Positions 41,379-49,614 of a stretch of 64,000 nucleotides of DNA are shown one piece after another. The notes under the pieces were generated by a model. The model saw only the letters and a list, made by a program, of their open reading frames with translations, was not told the DNA's origin and ran no database searches. Made by a program: the position numbers and the translations under genes. The DNA lies in contig CABZJN010000001.1 of assembly GCA_902526085.1 (NCBI GenBank), forward strand, positions 1-64,000, written 5' to 3'. The DNA comes from an uncultured Pelagibacteraceae bacterium (GTDB lineage Bacteria > Pseudomonadota > Alphaproteobacteria > Pelagibacterales > Pelagibacteraceae). Each line of letters starts with the position of its first letter. Positions within the stretch are counted from its first letter, which is position 1.

Positions 41379-44300
41379 GTGGAAATTAAACTTGAAGACA
41401 AATATAAACTAAGAAAAGGTACTAGATTTTTAACTGGTGCCCAAGCCCTTGTTCGAGTTCCAATTGTTCAAGCAAGACGCGATAAACAAAGAAACTTAAA
41501 TACTGCATGTTATATCTCTGGTTATAGAGGATCTCCTCTAGGGGGCTACGATCAGCAAATTTTAAAAAATAAAAAATATTTGAATGAGAACAATATTTAT
41601 TTTCAACCAGGAATAAACGAGGAACTTGCTGCAACTTCTTTATGGGGAACTCAGCAAGTTAATCTAAGACACCAGGATAAATATGATGGGGTTTTTGGCA
41701 TATGGTATGGAAAAGGGCCAGGAGTAGATAGAGCAGGAGATGCATTAAAACATGTAAATCTGGCAGGTACCTCAAAGTTTGGAGGTGTGATTGCTTTAAT
41801 GGGAGATGACCATATATGTGAGTCCTCAACAACCTCTCATCAAAGTGAATTTGCAATGATTGATGCGATGATACCTTTTTTTAATCCAAGTGGTGTTCAA
41901 GAAATACTAGATTATGGAATAATAGGAATAGAATTATCAAGAAAAAGTGGGTGTTGGGTAGGAATAAAGTGTGTTCATGATAACGTGAGTTCAGGAGCAA
42001 CGGTTGACTTGGATGAAAACAGATTAAAACTTACTGATGTTTTAAGTGATAACTATCCGTCCGAAGGTTTAAATATAAGACTCAAAGACACTGCACAAGA
42101 AAAAGAATATCGGCTACACCACCATAAAATAAAATATGTAAAAGAATTTTGTAAAATAAATAATTTGAATAAAATTATTTTTGACTCAGAAAAGCCAAAA
42201 GTTGGAATAATAAGTACTGGAAAGTCTTTTTTAGATACAAAATTAGGGCTAGAAAAAATAGGAATAAATGAAGATGTTGCTAATCGAGTAGGAATTAAAT
42301 TTCTTAAAATTGCTATGCCTTGGCCATTAGAGGAAACAATAATTGAAAAATTTTCTGAAAATTTAGAAAAAATCATTGTGGTTGAAGAAAAAAGATCGAT
42401 CATTGAAACACAAGTCAAAGAAATATTATTTAATAAAAATTTAAATATTAAAGTAGTTGGAAAAAATGATGAAAATAATAATGACTTATTTGTTTCCTCT
42501 GGCGCTTTAGACCCTGGAGAAATTGGTTTAAAAATCTTTGAAATCATTAATTACCTTAACTTACCAAACGAAATATATAATATCTCAAAAAAATTAAAGT
42601 CTTTGAAAGAAAAAACTAATTCAAATATCTCTTTAAAAAGAGTCCCACATTTTTGCTCTGGGTGTCCTCATAATACTTCAACTAGAATACCAGAGGGGAG
42701 TAGAGCAATTACTGGTATCAGTTGCGCATACCTTGTAGAACATATGGAAAGAGATAATGAAGGCTTTTCACAAATGGGATCAGAAGGCGCAACTTGGGTA
42801 GGTGAATCTGTATTTAGTAATACAGATCATGTTTTTCAAAATATGGGAGATGGGACTTACATTCATTCAGGGATTCTCTCTATTAGACATGCAGTTGCAG
42901 CAAAAACTAAAATGACATTTAAGATTTTGTATAATGATGCTGTTGCTTTGACAGGAGGTCAAGCATTGGACGGATTACCAACAGTTGCTCAAATGTCTAA
43001 GCAACTTGAGGCAGAAGGTGTTGAAGAAATTGCAATAATCACAGATGAAATTGAAAAATATAGTGATATAGGAGGTTTTGCGAGAAATTCTAAAGTCTAT
43101 GATAGAAAAAATATTATAGATGTTCAGATTGAATTGAGCAAAATAAATGGAACAACTGTAATAATTTATGATCAAACCTGTGCAGCCGAGAAAAGAAGGA
43201 GAAGAAAAAAAGGTATCTTAGAAGAGCCTAAGAAAAAAATTTTTATTAATAAAGACTTATGTGAAGGTTGTGGAGATTGTGGAATACAATCTAATTGTGT
43301 TTCAATTGCACCTATTGAAACTGAGTATGGAAGAAAAAGACAAATTGACCAATCTTCATGCAACAAAGATTACACTTGTGTTGATGGGTTTTGTCCCAGT
43401 TTTGTAAGTCTTGAGGGTGATATAAGACTTAAGAAAAATTATAACGATAATTTAATAAATAAAATCAATTCAAAGATAGACGACCCAATATTACCTCAAA
43501 TTAATAAATCTTTCGGGATAATGATTGCTGGAATCGGTGGTACAGGAGTTGTTACAATTGGAGCTGTGCTTGCTACCGCTGCTCAAATAGATGGAAAAGG
43601 ATCAGGGGTTTTAGATATGACTGGATTAGCTCAAAAAGGTGGAGCTGTAAAAAGTTTCTTGAGAATTTTTGAAAAACCAGAGGATGTTGGAGCAATAAGA
43701 TTATCTTATGGTGATACTAACTTACTTCTGGGATTTGATTTACTTGTATCAAATGATTTAGAAATAATAAAAACCTTAGATAAAAAAATTTCGAAGTTGA
43801 TAGTTAATACAGATGAGGTTATGCCTGGAGATTTTACAAGGGATAAAAATTTTTACTTACCTTTTGAAGAAATGAGAGATAATTTAATTAACATAGCAGG
43901 TCAAGAAAATATAAAGTTTATATCATCGAATAAAATTACATCTAAGATTTTAGGAAATTCAATTTTATCAAATATGTTTAATGTTGGGGTAGCATATCAA
44001 TCAGGTTTAATTCCAATTTCAGCTTCATCAATTGAAAAAGCAATTGAGTTAAATGGTGCAAGTATAAAAGATAATATTGATTCATTCAGATTTGGAAGAC
44101 ATTATGAAAATTTAAAAGATGAAGTTTTAGATATAATTAAAGATGACCAAGAACTGCTAGAGAATTTTGAGGAAAAATATAAGAATAGATTTAAGTTTTT
44201 GGAAGATTATCAAAATATAAAATATGCTGAAAAATATGGAGATCTCGTAAGCTATGCAAGAAAGATAGATAAAAATATAGGAAACGGTAGTCAATTCTCA

Positions 44301-44798
44301 ACTGCAGTTTTAAAAAATTATTTCAAATTAATGGCATACAAAGACGAGTATGAAGTATCGAGATTAATGACTAATAAAAAATTCGTAGACGATGTAAACA
44401 AAAACTTTGAAGGTAATTTTAATTATAATTTTTATTTAGCCCCTCCAATTTTTAGCAAAAAAAGTAAAGTTGATGGGAAATTGGTAAAAATTAAATTTGG
44501 AGGATGGTTATTTAGTGTGTTTAAACTGCTCTGTAAATTAAAATTTTTAAGAGGCACAAAGTTTGATCCATTTGGTTATTTAAATGAAAGAAAAAAGGAG
44601 AGAGAATTAATAAGAGATTATAAGCAAACAATTACTGGCATAGGAACAAAAATAAATAAATCAAACTACGAAACAGCAGTTAAAATAGCTTCAATACCTG
44701 ATCAAATCAGAGGTTTTGGACATGTAAAGGAAAAGAATATAAAAGAAGCAATAAACTATAGGACAGATTTACTAAATTCTTTTCATGAAAACACTTAG
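41379..44798 (+). CDS. Fused indolepyruvate-type ferredoxin oxidoreductase
   Basis: Thiamine-diphosphate iron-sulfur enzyme that would decarboxylate an aryl or branched 2-oxo acid to acyl-CoA. The 1139 residues read in order as the N-terminal pyrimidine-binding region (about 1-420, with SGYRGSPLGGYD), a ThDP domain (about 430-600, with NMGDGTYIHSG and NDAVALTGGQ), and a ferredoxin-like cysteine cluster starting at Cys628 (CEGCGDCGIQSNC, then CNKDYTCVDGFCPSF). Then come an IorB-like gamma domain from about 718 (GIGGTGVVTIGAVLA) and a C-terminal extension. GTG start. Overlaps the EamA gene by 14 bases. The family is usually called indolepyruvate ferredoxin oxidoreductase; the actual substrate is not known. 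Confidence 0.88.
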   Translation: MEIKLEDKYKLRKGTRFLTGAQALVRVPIVQARRDKQRNLNTACYISGYRGSPLGGYDQQILKNKKYLNENNIYFQPGINEELAATSLWGTQQVNLRHQDKYDGVFGIWYGKGPGVDRAGDALKHVNLAGTSKFGGVIALMGDDHICESSTTSHQSEFAMIDAMIPFFNPSGVQEILDYGIIGIELSRKSGCWVGIKCVHDNVSSGATVDLDENRLKLTDVLSDNYPSEGLNIRLKDTAQEKEYRLHHHKIKYVKEFCKINNLNKIIFDSEKPKVGIISTGKSFLDTKLGLEKIGINEDVANRVGIKFLKIAMPWPLEETIIEKFSENLEKIIVVEEKRSIIETQVKEILFNKNLNIKVVGKNDENNNDLFVSSGALDPGEIGLKIFEIINYLNLPNEIYNISKKLKSLKEKTNSNISLKRVPHFCSGCPHNTSTRIPEGSRAITGISCAYLVEHMERDNEGFSQMGSEGATWVGESVFSNTDHVFQNMGDGTYIHSGILSIRHAVAAKTKMTFKILYNDAVALTGGQALDGLPTVAQMSKQLEAEGVEEIAIITDEIEKYSDIGGFARNSKVYDRKNIIDVQIELSKINGTTVIIYDQTCAAEKRRRRKKGILEEPKKKIFINKDLCEGCGDCGIQSNCVSIAPIETEYGRKRQIDQSSCNKDYTCVDGFCPSFVSLEGDIRLKKNYNDNLINKINSKIDDPILPQINKSFGIMIAGIGGTGVVTIGAVLATAAQIDGKGSGVLDMTGLAQKGGAVKSFLRIFEKPEDVGAIRLSYGDTNLLLGFDLLVSNDLEIIKTLDKKISKLIVNTDEVMPGDFTRDKNFYLPFEEMRDNLINIAGQENIKFISSNKITSKILGNSILSNMFNVGVAYQSGLIPISASSIEKAIELNGASIKDNIDSFRFGRHYENLKDEVLDIIKDDQELLENFEEKYKNRFKFLEDYQNIKYAEKYGDLVSYARKIDKNIGNGSQFSTAVLKNYFKLMAYKDEYEVSRLMTNKKFVDDVNKNFEGNFNYNFYLAPPIFSKKSKVDGKLVKIKFGGWLFSVFKLLCKLKFLRGTKFDPFGYLNERKKERELIRDYKQTITGIGTKINKSNYETAVKIASIPDQIRGFGHVKEKNIKEAINYRTDLLNSFHENT

Positions 44799-45690
44799 CC
44801 CTTTATATTTAGCCTCTCTTTATTTGGTTTTAGCTTGTTTATTTTGGGCAGGCAACTTTATAGTAGGAAAAGCTGCAAGCATTATTGATATTCCTCCGAT
44901 ATCATTAAATTTTTATAGATGGTTTTTGGCTTGGTTAGTTTTGCTTCCATTCACTTATAAAGAATTATTAAATAACCAAAAAATTATATTAGATAATATT
45001 TTTTTATTTTCATTATTAGGAATTTTGGCTGTGACCGTTTTTAATTCAGCCCTTTTTTACTCTCTGAGACATACCCAAGTTATTACTGGTGTACTTATGA
45101 TTTCAACAGTCCCAGTTATGATTATATTATTTTCATTCTTACTTAAAATTGAGAAAACAAATTCTTTTCAAATAATAGGAGTATTTCTCTCTCTTACAGG
45201 TGTTTTGTTTATAATAACAAAAGCAAATTTAAATAATTTATTAAATTTGTCATTTAACAAAGGAGACATTTTTGCATTAATTGCAATGTTTGCATGGTCT
45301 CTTTATTCAGCGCTTCTGAAAAAAAAGGAGTTCAATCTATCTCCAATTTCTCTTTTGCAGGTTGTTATTACATTTGGAGTTATTTTTCTTATTCCGATGT
45401 ATTTTATTGATTATAGTTTGGGCAGTGTAATCAAATTACAATCTTCTTTTTATTTAGTTTTATTCTATGTTGTTTTTTTTCCTGGTTTAATCTCATTTCT
45501 GTTTTGGATAAAAGGTGTAAAACTTATTGGGGCTAATAGATCTGGAGTTTTTCTTCATTTGATGCCAATTCTAGGTGCAATAATGGCTATGATAATTTTT
45601 AAAGAAAAAATTTTATTTTATCATTTCTTAGGTGCAATTTTTATAATTGCTGGTATTACAATTTCGAATAAAAAAAATCAAAATGCTTAA
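44785..45690 (+). CDS. EamA (DMT) family transporter
   Basis: Ten-helix drug/metabolite transporter of the inner membrane. The 301 residues are two EamA repeats, with AGNFIVGKAA and FYRWFLAWLVLLPFT in the first and an ALIAMFAWSLYSALLKK repeat in the second. LHLMPILGAIMAMIIFKE near the end is the family's last-helix motif. It overlaps the oxidoreductase upstream by 14 bases and the hydroxyacid dehydrogenase downstream by eight. Likely moves a small metabolite of the same pathway; direction and substrate are not readable. Confidence 0.88.
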   Translation: MKTLSPLYLASLYLVLACLFWAGNFIVGKAASIIDIPPISLNFYRWFLAWLVLLPFTYKELLNNQKIILDNIFLFSLLGILAVTVFNSALFYSLRHTQVITGVLMISTVPVMIILFSFLLKIEKTNSFQIIGVFLSLTGVLFIITKANLNNLLNLSFNKGDIFALIAMFAWSLYSALLKKKEFNLSPISLLQVVITFGVIFLIPMYFIDYSLGSVIKLQSSFYLVLFYVVFFPGLISFLFWIKGVKLIGANRSGVFLHLMPILGAIMAMIIFKEKILFYHFLGAIFIIAGITISNKKNQNA

Positions 45691-46633
45691 GGTGGCTATT
45701 TTAGACGATTATCAAAACGTTGCTCAAGAATTTATAGATTTGAAAAATCTTTCATCAAAGTTTGATATTGAGATTTTCAGTGAACCTTTTGAGAACGAGG
45801 ATGACGCCATAGAAAAACTACAAGAATTTGAAGCTCTGCTTATTATGAGAGAAAGAACATCAATTACTTCAAATCTTATTAAAAGTTTGAAAAAACTAAA
45901 ATACATTTCTACAAGCGGAATGAGAAATAAAGCCATAGATCTTGAAGCAACAAAAAAAGCTAAAATTGTTGTTACAGGCACAGAAATCAATTCAAATCCA
46001 ACAAGTGAATTAACATGGGCCTTAATTTTAGGACTAGCAAGAAATATTAAAGTGGAAGTTGATAATATGTACCAAGGCTATTGGCAGACAACAGTGGGAG
46101 TTGAATTAAAAGGAAAAATTCTTGGTCTTATTGGTTTAGGAAAAGTTGGATCTCAAGTTGCCAAAATTGGAAAAGCGTTTGGTATGCAAGTAATGGCATG
46201 GAGTGAAAATCTTAGTCTGGATAAATGTAAAGAGCTTGATGTTTTGCCTTCAAGCAAAGAAGATATTATCCAAAATTCTGATTTCATATCAATTCACGTA
46301 CAAGGAGGAGATAGATATAAAGATTGTTTTAAACTTGCTGAGTTTGATAAAATGAAAAAAACAGCCTTTTTGATTAATACCTCAAGAGGTCCAATTGTAA
46401 ATGAAGATGATTTGATTATAGCACTTTCAACTAATGTAATCGCTGGTGCTGGAATTGATGTTTATGATAAAGAGCCTTTGCCTGCTGGTCACAAACTAAG
46501 ATTTATACCTAATGCACTTTTACTTCCACATGTAGGCTATGTTACAGCTGAAAATTATTCTATTTTTTACACACAAATGATTGAAAATTTAGAAGCTTGT
46601 GTTGCCGGTAAGCCTATAAGAGAAATAAAGTAA
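45683..46633 (+). CDS. D-2-hydroxyacid dehydrogenase family protein
   Basis: NAD-dependent reductase of 2-oxo acids or oxidase of 2-hydroxy acids. Started at the ATG at 45683 (316 residues). A TTG-initiated frame from 45647 would extend 12 codons into the EamA gene. Visible are the catalytic-domain start VAILDDYQNV, TGTEINSNPTSELTWALI with the family arginine region, the Rossmann GLIGLGKVGSQVAKIGKAFGM, NTSRGPIVNEDDL, and the catalytic histidine region LLPHVGYVT. Close to phosphoglycerate-dehydrogenase-like members of unknown substrate. One base before the HDAC-like gene. Confidence 0.88.
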   Translation: MLKVAILDDYQNVAQEFIDLKNLSSKFDIEIFSEPFENEDDAIEKLQEFEALLIMRERTSITSNLIKSLKKLKYISTSGMRNKAIDLEATKKAKIVVTGTEINSNPTSELTWALILGLARNIKVEVDNMYQGYWQTTVGVELKGKILGLIGLGKVGSQVAKIGKAFGMQVMAWSENLSLDKCKELDVLPSSKEDIIQNSDFISIHVQGGDRYKDCFKLAEFDKMKKTAFLINTSRGPIVNEDDLIIALSTNVIAGAGIDVYDKEPLPAGHKLRFIPNALLLPHVGYVTAENYSIFYTQMIENLEACVAGKPIREIK

Positions 46634-46634
46634 A

Positions 46635-47540
46635 GTGGAATTACCAGTTGTAAATCACCCAGATTATGCAGCAAAGATTGGTGATGACAATAAATTTCCA
46701 ATTAAGAAGTTTAGCGAATTAGCAAGTTTTCTTAAAAAAGAAAAAGTAGTTAAGAAGTTTTATAAGCCTGAACCATGTTCAATAGATACACTAAAAGAAG
46801 TTCACTCTGAAAATTATATTTTAAAAATTAAAAATAAAACACTAGAGGAAAAATTAGTAAAAAAAATAGGATTTCCTCTAGTTGATAGTGTGGTCAGAAG
46901 ATCTTTAGTTGCAACAGGCGGAACTGTATTAGCTTCTAAATTAGCAATTAATTATGGAATAGCTTGCAATACAGCTGGCGGAAGTCATCATGCTATCTAT
47001 GACGAGGGAGCTGGTTTTTGTGTTTTTAACGATGTGGCTGTTGCTGCAAAATACCTATTGAATAGAGGACTAGCTAACAAAATTCTTATAGTTGATTTAG
47101 ATGTTCATCAAGGTAACGGAAATTCAGAAATATTTAAAAATGAAAATAACGTTTTTACATTTAGTATGCACACAAAAGTAAATTATCCACCAATCAAATC
47201 AAAAAGTGATCTGGACATTGAACTTGAACAAAACATGGAAGATGATGAGTATTTAGATATTTTAAAACAAAATTTAATTTTTTTAAATGATTTTAATTTT
47301 GATTTTGTTTTTTATATCGCAGGAGTTGATATTCATTTAGATGATAGATTAGGTAAGCTTAAAATTACTGACAAAGGAATTTATAAAAGAGACGAGATGG
47401 TTATTAGAAACTTTTATAATAAAAGAATTCCTATTTGTGGAGTTTTAGGTGGTGGTTACAATAAAGACTTTAAAAAACTTATTGAATTACATGCAAGTTT
47501 ACATAAAAATTGTGCTAAATATTTAAATGACAAAAAATAA
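46635..47540 (+). CDS. Histone-deacetylase-like amidohydrolase
   Basis: Zinc amidohydrolase of the arginase/deacetylase fold that would remove an acetyl or acyl group from an amine. The 301 residues show the His-His pair His118-His119 in GGSHHA, the zinc ligands Asp156 and His158 in VDLDVHQGNG and Asp237 in IHLDDRLG, and the catalytic tyrosine 275 in GGGYN. Closest in look to class IV (HDAC11/AcuC-like) members. GTG start. It overlaps msrB by 14 bases and sits among oxo-acid enzymes, so a small-molecule substrate is more likely than a protein. Confidence 0.88.
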   Translation: MELPVVNHPDYAAKIGDDNKFPIKKFSELASFLKKEKVVKKFYKPEPCSIDTLKEVHSENYILKIKNKTLEEKLVKKIGFPLVDSVVRRSLVATGGTVLASKLAINYGIACNTAGGSHHAIYDEGAGFCVFNDVAVAAKYLLNRGLANKILIVDLDVHQGNGNSEIFKNENNVFTFSMHTKVNYPPIKSKSDLDIELEQNMEDDEYLDILKQNLIFLNDFNFDFVFYIAGVDIHLDDRLGKLKITDKGIYKRDEMVIRNFYNKRIPICGVLGGGYNKDFKKLIELHASLHKNCAKYLNDKK

Positions 47541-47898
47541 TCCAAATTTAACTAATCAACAAAATAAAGTATTATTTGAAGAAGCAACGGAACCTCCAGG
47601 TTCAAGCGAACTTAATTATGAAAAGAGAGAGGGTAGTTATCATTGTGCAAACTGCGGAGTAAAATTGTTTGACTCTAATACAAAGTATGAAAGTGGCTCT
47701 GGTTGGCCATCATTTTACGAGTCTCTACCTGGTGCATTTGAAACTACAACAGATTATCATATCGGATATGCCAGAACAGAGTACCATTGCAAGAATTGTG
47801 GAGGACACCACGGTCATATATTTGATGACGGTCCACAACCAACAGGAAAAAGATACTGCAATAATGGTGTTTGCTTGGTTTTTAAACCAAACAAATAA
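47527..47898 (+). CDS. msrB: Peptide methionine-R-sulfoxide reductase MsrB
   Basis: Reduces methionine-R-sulfoxide. The 123 residues have the zinc-binding cysteine pairs YHCANCG and YHCKNCG, SGSGWPSFYES, the GGHHGHIFDDGP loop and the nucleophilic cysteine in RYCNNGVC. All key residues are present. It overlaps the HDAC-like gene and ends the six-gene run; no msrA is nearby. Confidence 0.95.
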   Translation: MTKNNPNLTNQQNKVLFEEATEPPGSSELNYEKREGSYHCANCGVKLFDSNTKYESGSGWPSFYESLPGAFETTTDYHIGYARTEYHCKNCGGHHGHIFDDGPQPTGKRYCNNGVCLVFKPNK

Positions 47899-47963
47899 TA
47901 CAAACTTAAAATTATCTTGTTAAATTTTCTTGTCCAATATAGGTTTTTATATAAATACAAGTT

Positions 47964-48800
47964 ATGAAAAAAATACTTTTGGTCTCATTTCTCGTTTTAT
48001 TTACAAGTAATTTGAGCGCAGATGTATCCAATTATATTTCACAATATATATCTAATTTAATCCCTGGTGAGGGTGATACAGAGGTTAGTATTGATTTAAG
48101 AGAAAATAATAAACCCGATTATAGTATTCTTACAGTAAGAGAGATTGAAAAAACTGAAAATGGAAATTTTTTTTCTCAGTTATCTTTATTTAATACAGAA
48201 AAAGATAATGATGAAAGAATTGTAGCAAATATTGGCTTAGGTAAAAGATCATTAAGCCAAGACAATACGCTAATGACTGGTTTCAATGTTTTTCTCGATT
48301 ATGATGATGCTGGAAACTTAAGATCTAGTTTTGGTATAGAAGCAAGAAGTGCAGTTTTAGAATTTATGTACAATTATTATTTTGGACTAGATGATGCGTC
48401 AGATGAAAAAGTTTTAGATGGATACGAATTAGGTTTGGCATCACAAATTCCTTATCTTCATTGGGCAGATGTATTTATCAATACTTATGAATGGGAAGGT
48501 GTTTCTAGAGACGATGTAAAAGGCACAAAAATTGGATCAGAATTATTATTAAGTTCAACATTAAATCTAGAAATTGCGTATGATGATAAAGACAAAAAGG
48601 GATTAGAAGATGAGTGGTATGCAAAAATAATGTTTGTTCATCCTCCAAGAAATAAAAATTCTTTACAAGATGGTTTCATAAGTGCAAATACATGGAGAGA
48701 TCAAAAAGATATGTCTGGTCAATTGTTAACAAAAGTAAAACGTAATAATAAAATTTTTGTAGAATTTAACGGTAAATCAACAATATCGAGAGCTGATTAA
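47964..48800 (+). CDS. Exported beta-barrel protein resembling the inverse autotransporter domain
   Basis: A 278-residue protein with a signal peptide ending near LSA-DVSNYIS. From about 60 on it has short amphipathic strands, among them MTGFNVFLDYDDAG (compare GxNxFxDYD), FGIEARSAVLEFMYNYYFGL, LDGYELGLASQIPYLHWADVFINTYEWEG, and alternating strands to the end. These match, in order, the pattern I recall for the inverse autotransporter (intimin/invasin) barrel. No passenger domains follow, so only a barrel-like unit would exist, and it is short. The next gene is coupled (TAATG). Family is inferred, not certain; other outer-membrane barrels are possible. Confidence 0.6.
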   Translation: MKKILLVSFLVLFTSNLSADVSNYISQYISNLIPGEGDTEVSIDLRENNKPDYSILTVREIEKTENGNFFSQLSLFNTEKDNDERIVANIGLGKRSLSQDNTLMTGFNVFLDYDDAGNLRSSFGIEARSAVLEFMYNYYFGLDDASDEKVLDGYELGLASQIPYLHWADVFINTYEWEGVSRDDVKGTKIGSELLLSSTLNLEIAYDDKDKKGLEDEWYAKIMFVHPPRNKNSLQDGFISANTWRDQKDMSGQLLTKVKRNNKIFVEFNGKSTISRAD

Positions 48801-49576
48801 TGAAAATGACTTTTAGAATATTAATTTTTGTAAAAATCATAATGTTCTTTTCATTTTCAACTTTGCATGCTGCAAGCACAACTGGCCTTGCAAGTGTATA
48901 CAAAGTAACAATGAAAAAAGTAGAGTTATGTACAGCGAGCACAAGTGTTTCAAGTTGTGTTGGTGCAGTCGTAATAGGAAATACCGAAAAAGTTGTGGAT
49001 ATTGCATCCGTAAATGCAGGTGCTGCAGCTGCTTCATATGGAGATCCAGCACTTTTACCTTTAGGAGAAACTTATACTCATATGAGAGTTACTATAGATA
49101 GAAAATTTACCATTCAAGCTGATTTAGAAGTTTCAGGTGTTACAGATAATTGCACGACGACTGCAGCACTCTCTGGCTCTGCTTATCCTGCAGGAGCTTT
49201 AAGTGATAATGAAAAATATGACACAACACCAATTCTTGCTGACGGGGGCACTGCTGCAGAAGCAGAATTATATTTAAAAAATGATCAAATGAAAGTTTGT
49301 GGAAATGCTGCTTGTACTGGAGTGGGTGATCCAAATACAATCACTTATGCTCAAGGTAGTGGATCGTCTACTTACCAAACTCAGCATGCAGATGGGAGCA
49401 TCTCGGACGATCATGTAATGGTCTATACTCTTACATCGCCTTACACTGTGTCTTTAACCCCTCCAATTATAGATATTAGTTTTGGTACTTCAGCAGCAAT
49501 CAAAGCAACAGATGTTGGTTCCAATTTTTGTATGTTTGACCCACAAGAACCAGTAGTTACAATAACTATTCAATAA
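48800..49576 (+). CDS. Exported cysteine-containing protein of unknown family
   Basis: A 258-residue protein with a hydrophobic N-terminal signal (ILIFVKIIMFFSFSTLHAAS), so it is exported. The body is beta-rich and low in charge. It has VYKVTMKKVELCTAS, then SSCVGAVV, LLPLGETYTHMRVTID (a GxYTxxRV-type strand seen in several secreted beta-sandwiches such as DUF4382), DNCTTTAAL, KVCGNAAC and SNFCMFDP. About seven cysteines could form disulfides. Function unknown. Its ATG overlaps the stop of the barrel gene by one base, so it is probably made with the barrel and may act with it. Confidence 0.7.
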   Translation: MKMTFRILIFVKIIMFFSFSTLHAASTTGLASVYKVTMKKVELCTASTSVSSCVGAVVIGNTEKVVDIASVNAGAAAASYGDPALLPLGETYTHMRVTIDRKFTIQADLEVSGVTDNCTTTAALSGSAYPAGALSDNEKYDTTPILADGGTAAEAELYLKNDQMKVCGNAACTGVGDPNTITYAQGSGSSTYQTQHADGSISDDHVMVYTLTSPYTVSLTPPIIDISFGTSAAIKATDVGSNFCMFDPQEPVVTITIQ

Positions 49577-49614
49577 AACTTCATAATCTTCATAATTTAA
49601 TTTAGACTATATTT

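Noticed and set aside
45647..45682. TTG-initiated extension of the hydroxyacid dehydrogenase
   Set aside because: It overlaps the EamA reading frame, and the family N-terminus begins at the later ATG (VAILDDYQ).
47899..47963. Promoter before the barrel gene
   Set aside because: Several TTGTTA/TTGTCC and TATATA words occur, but none has a proper spacing; the AT content makes chance matches likely.
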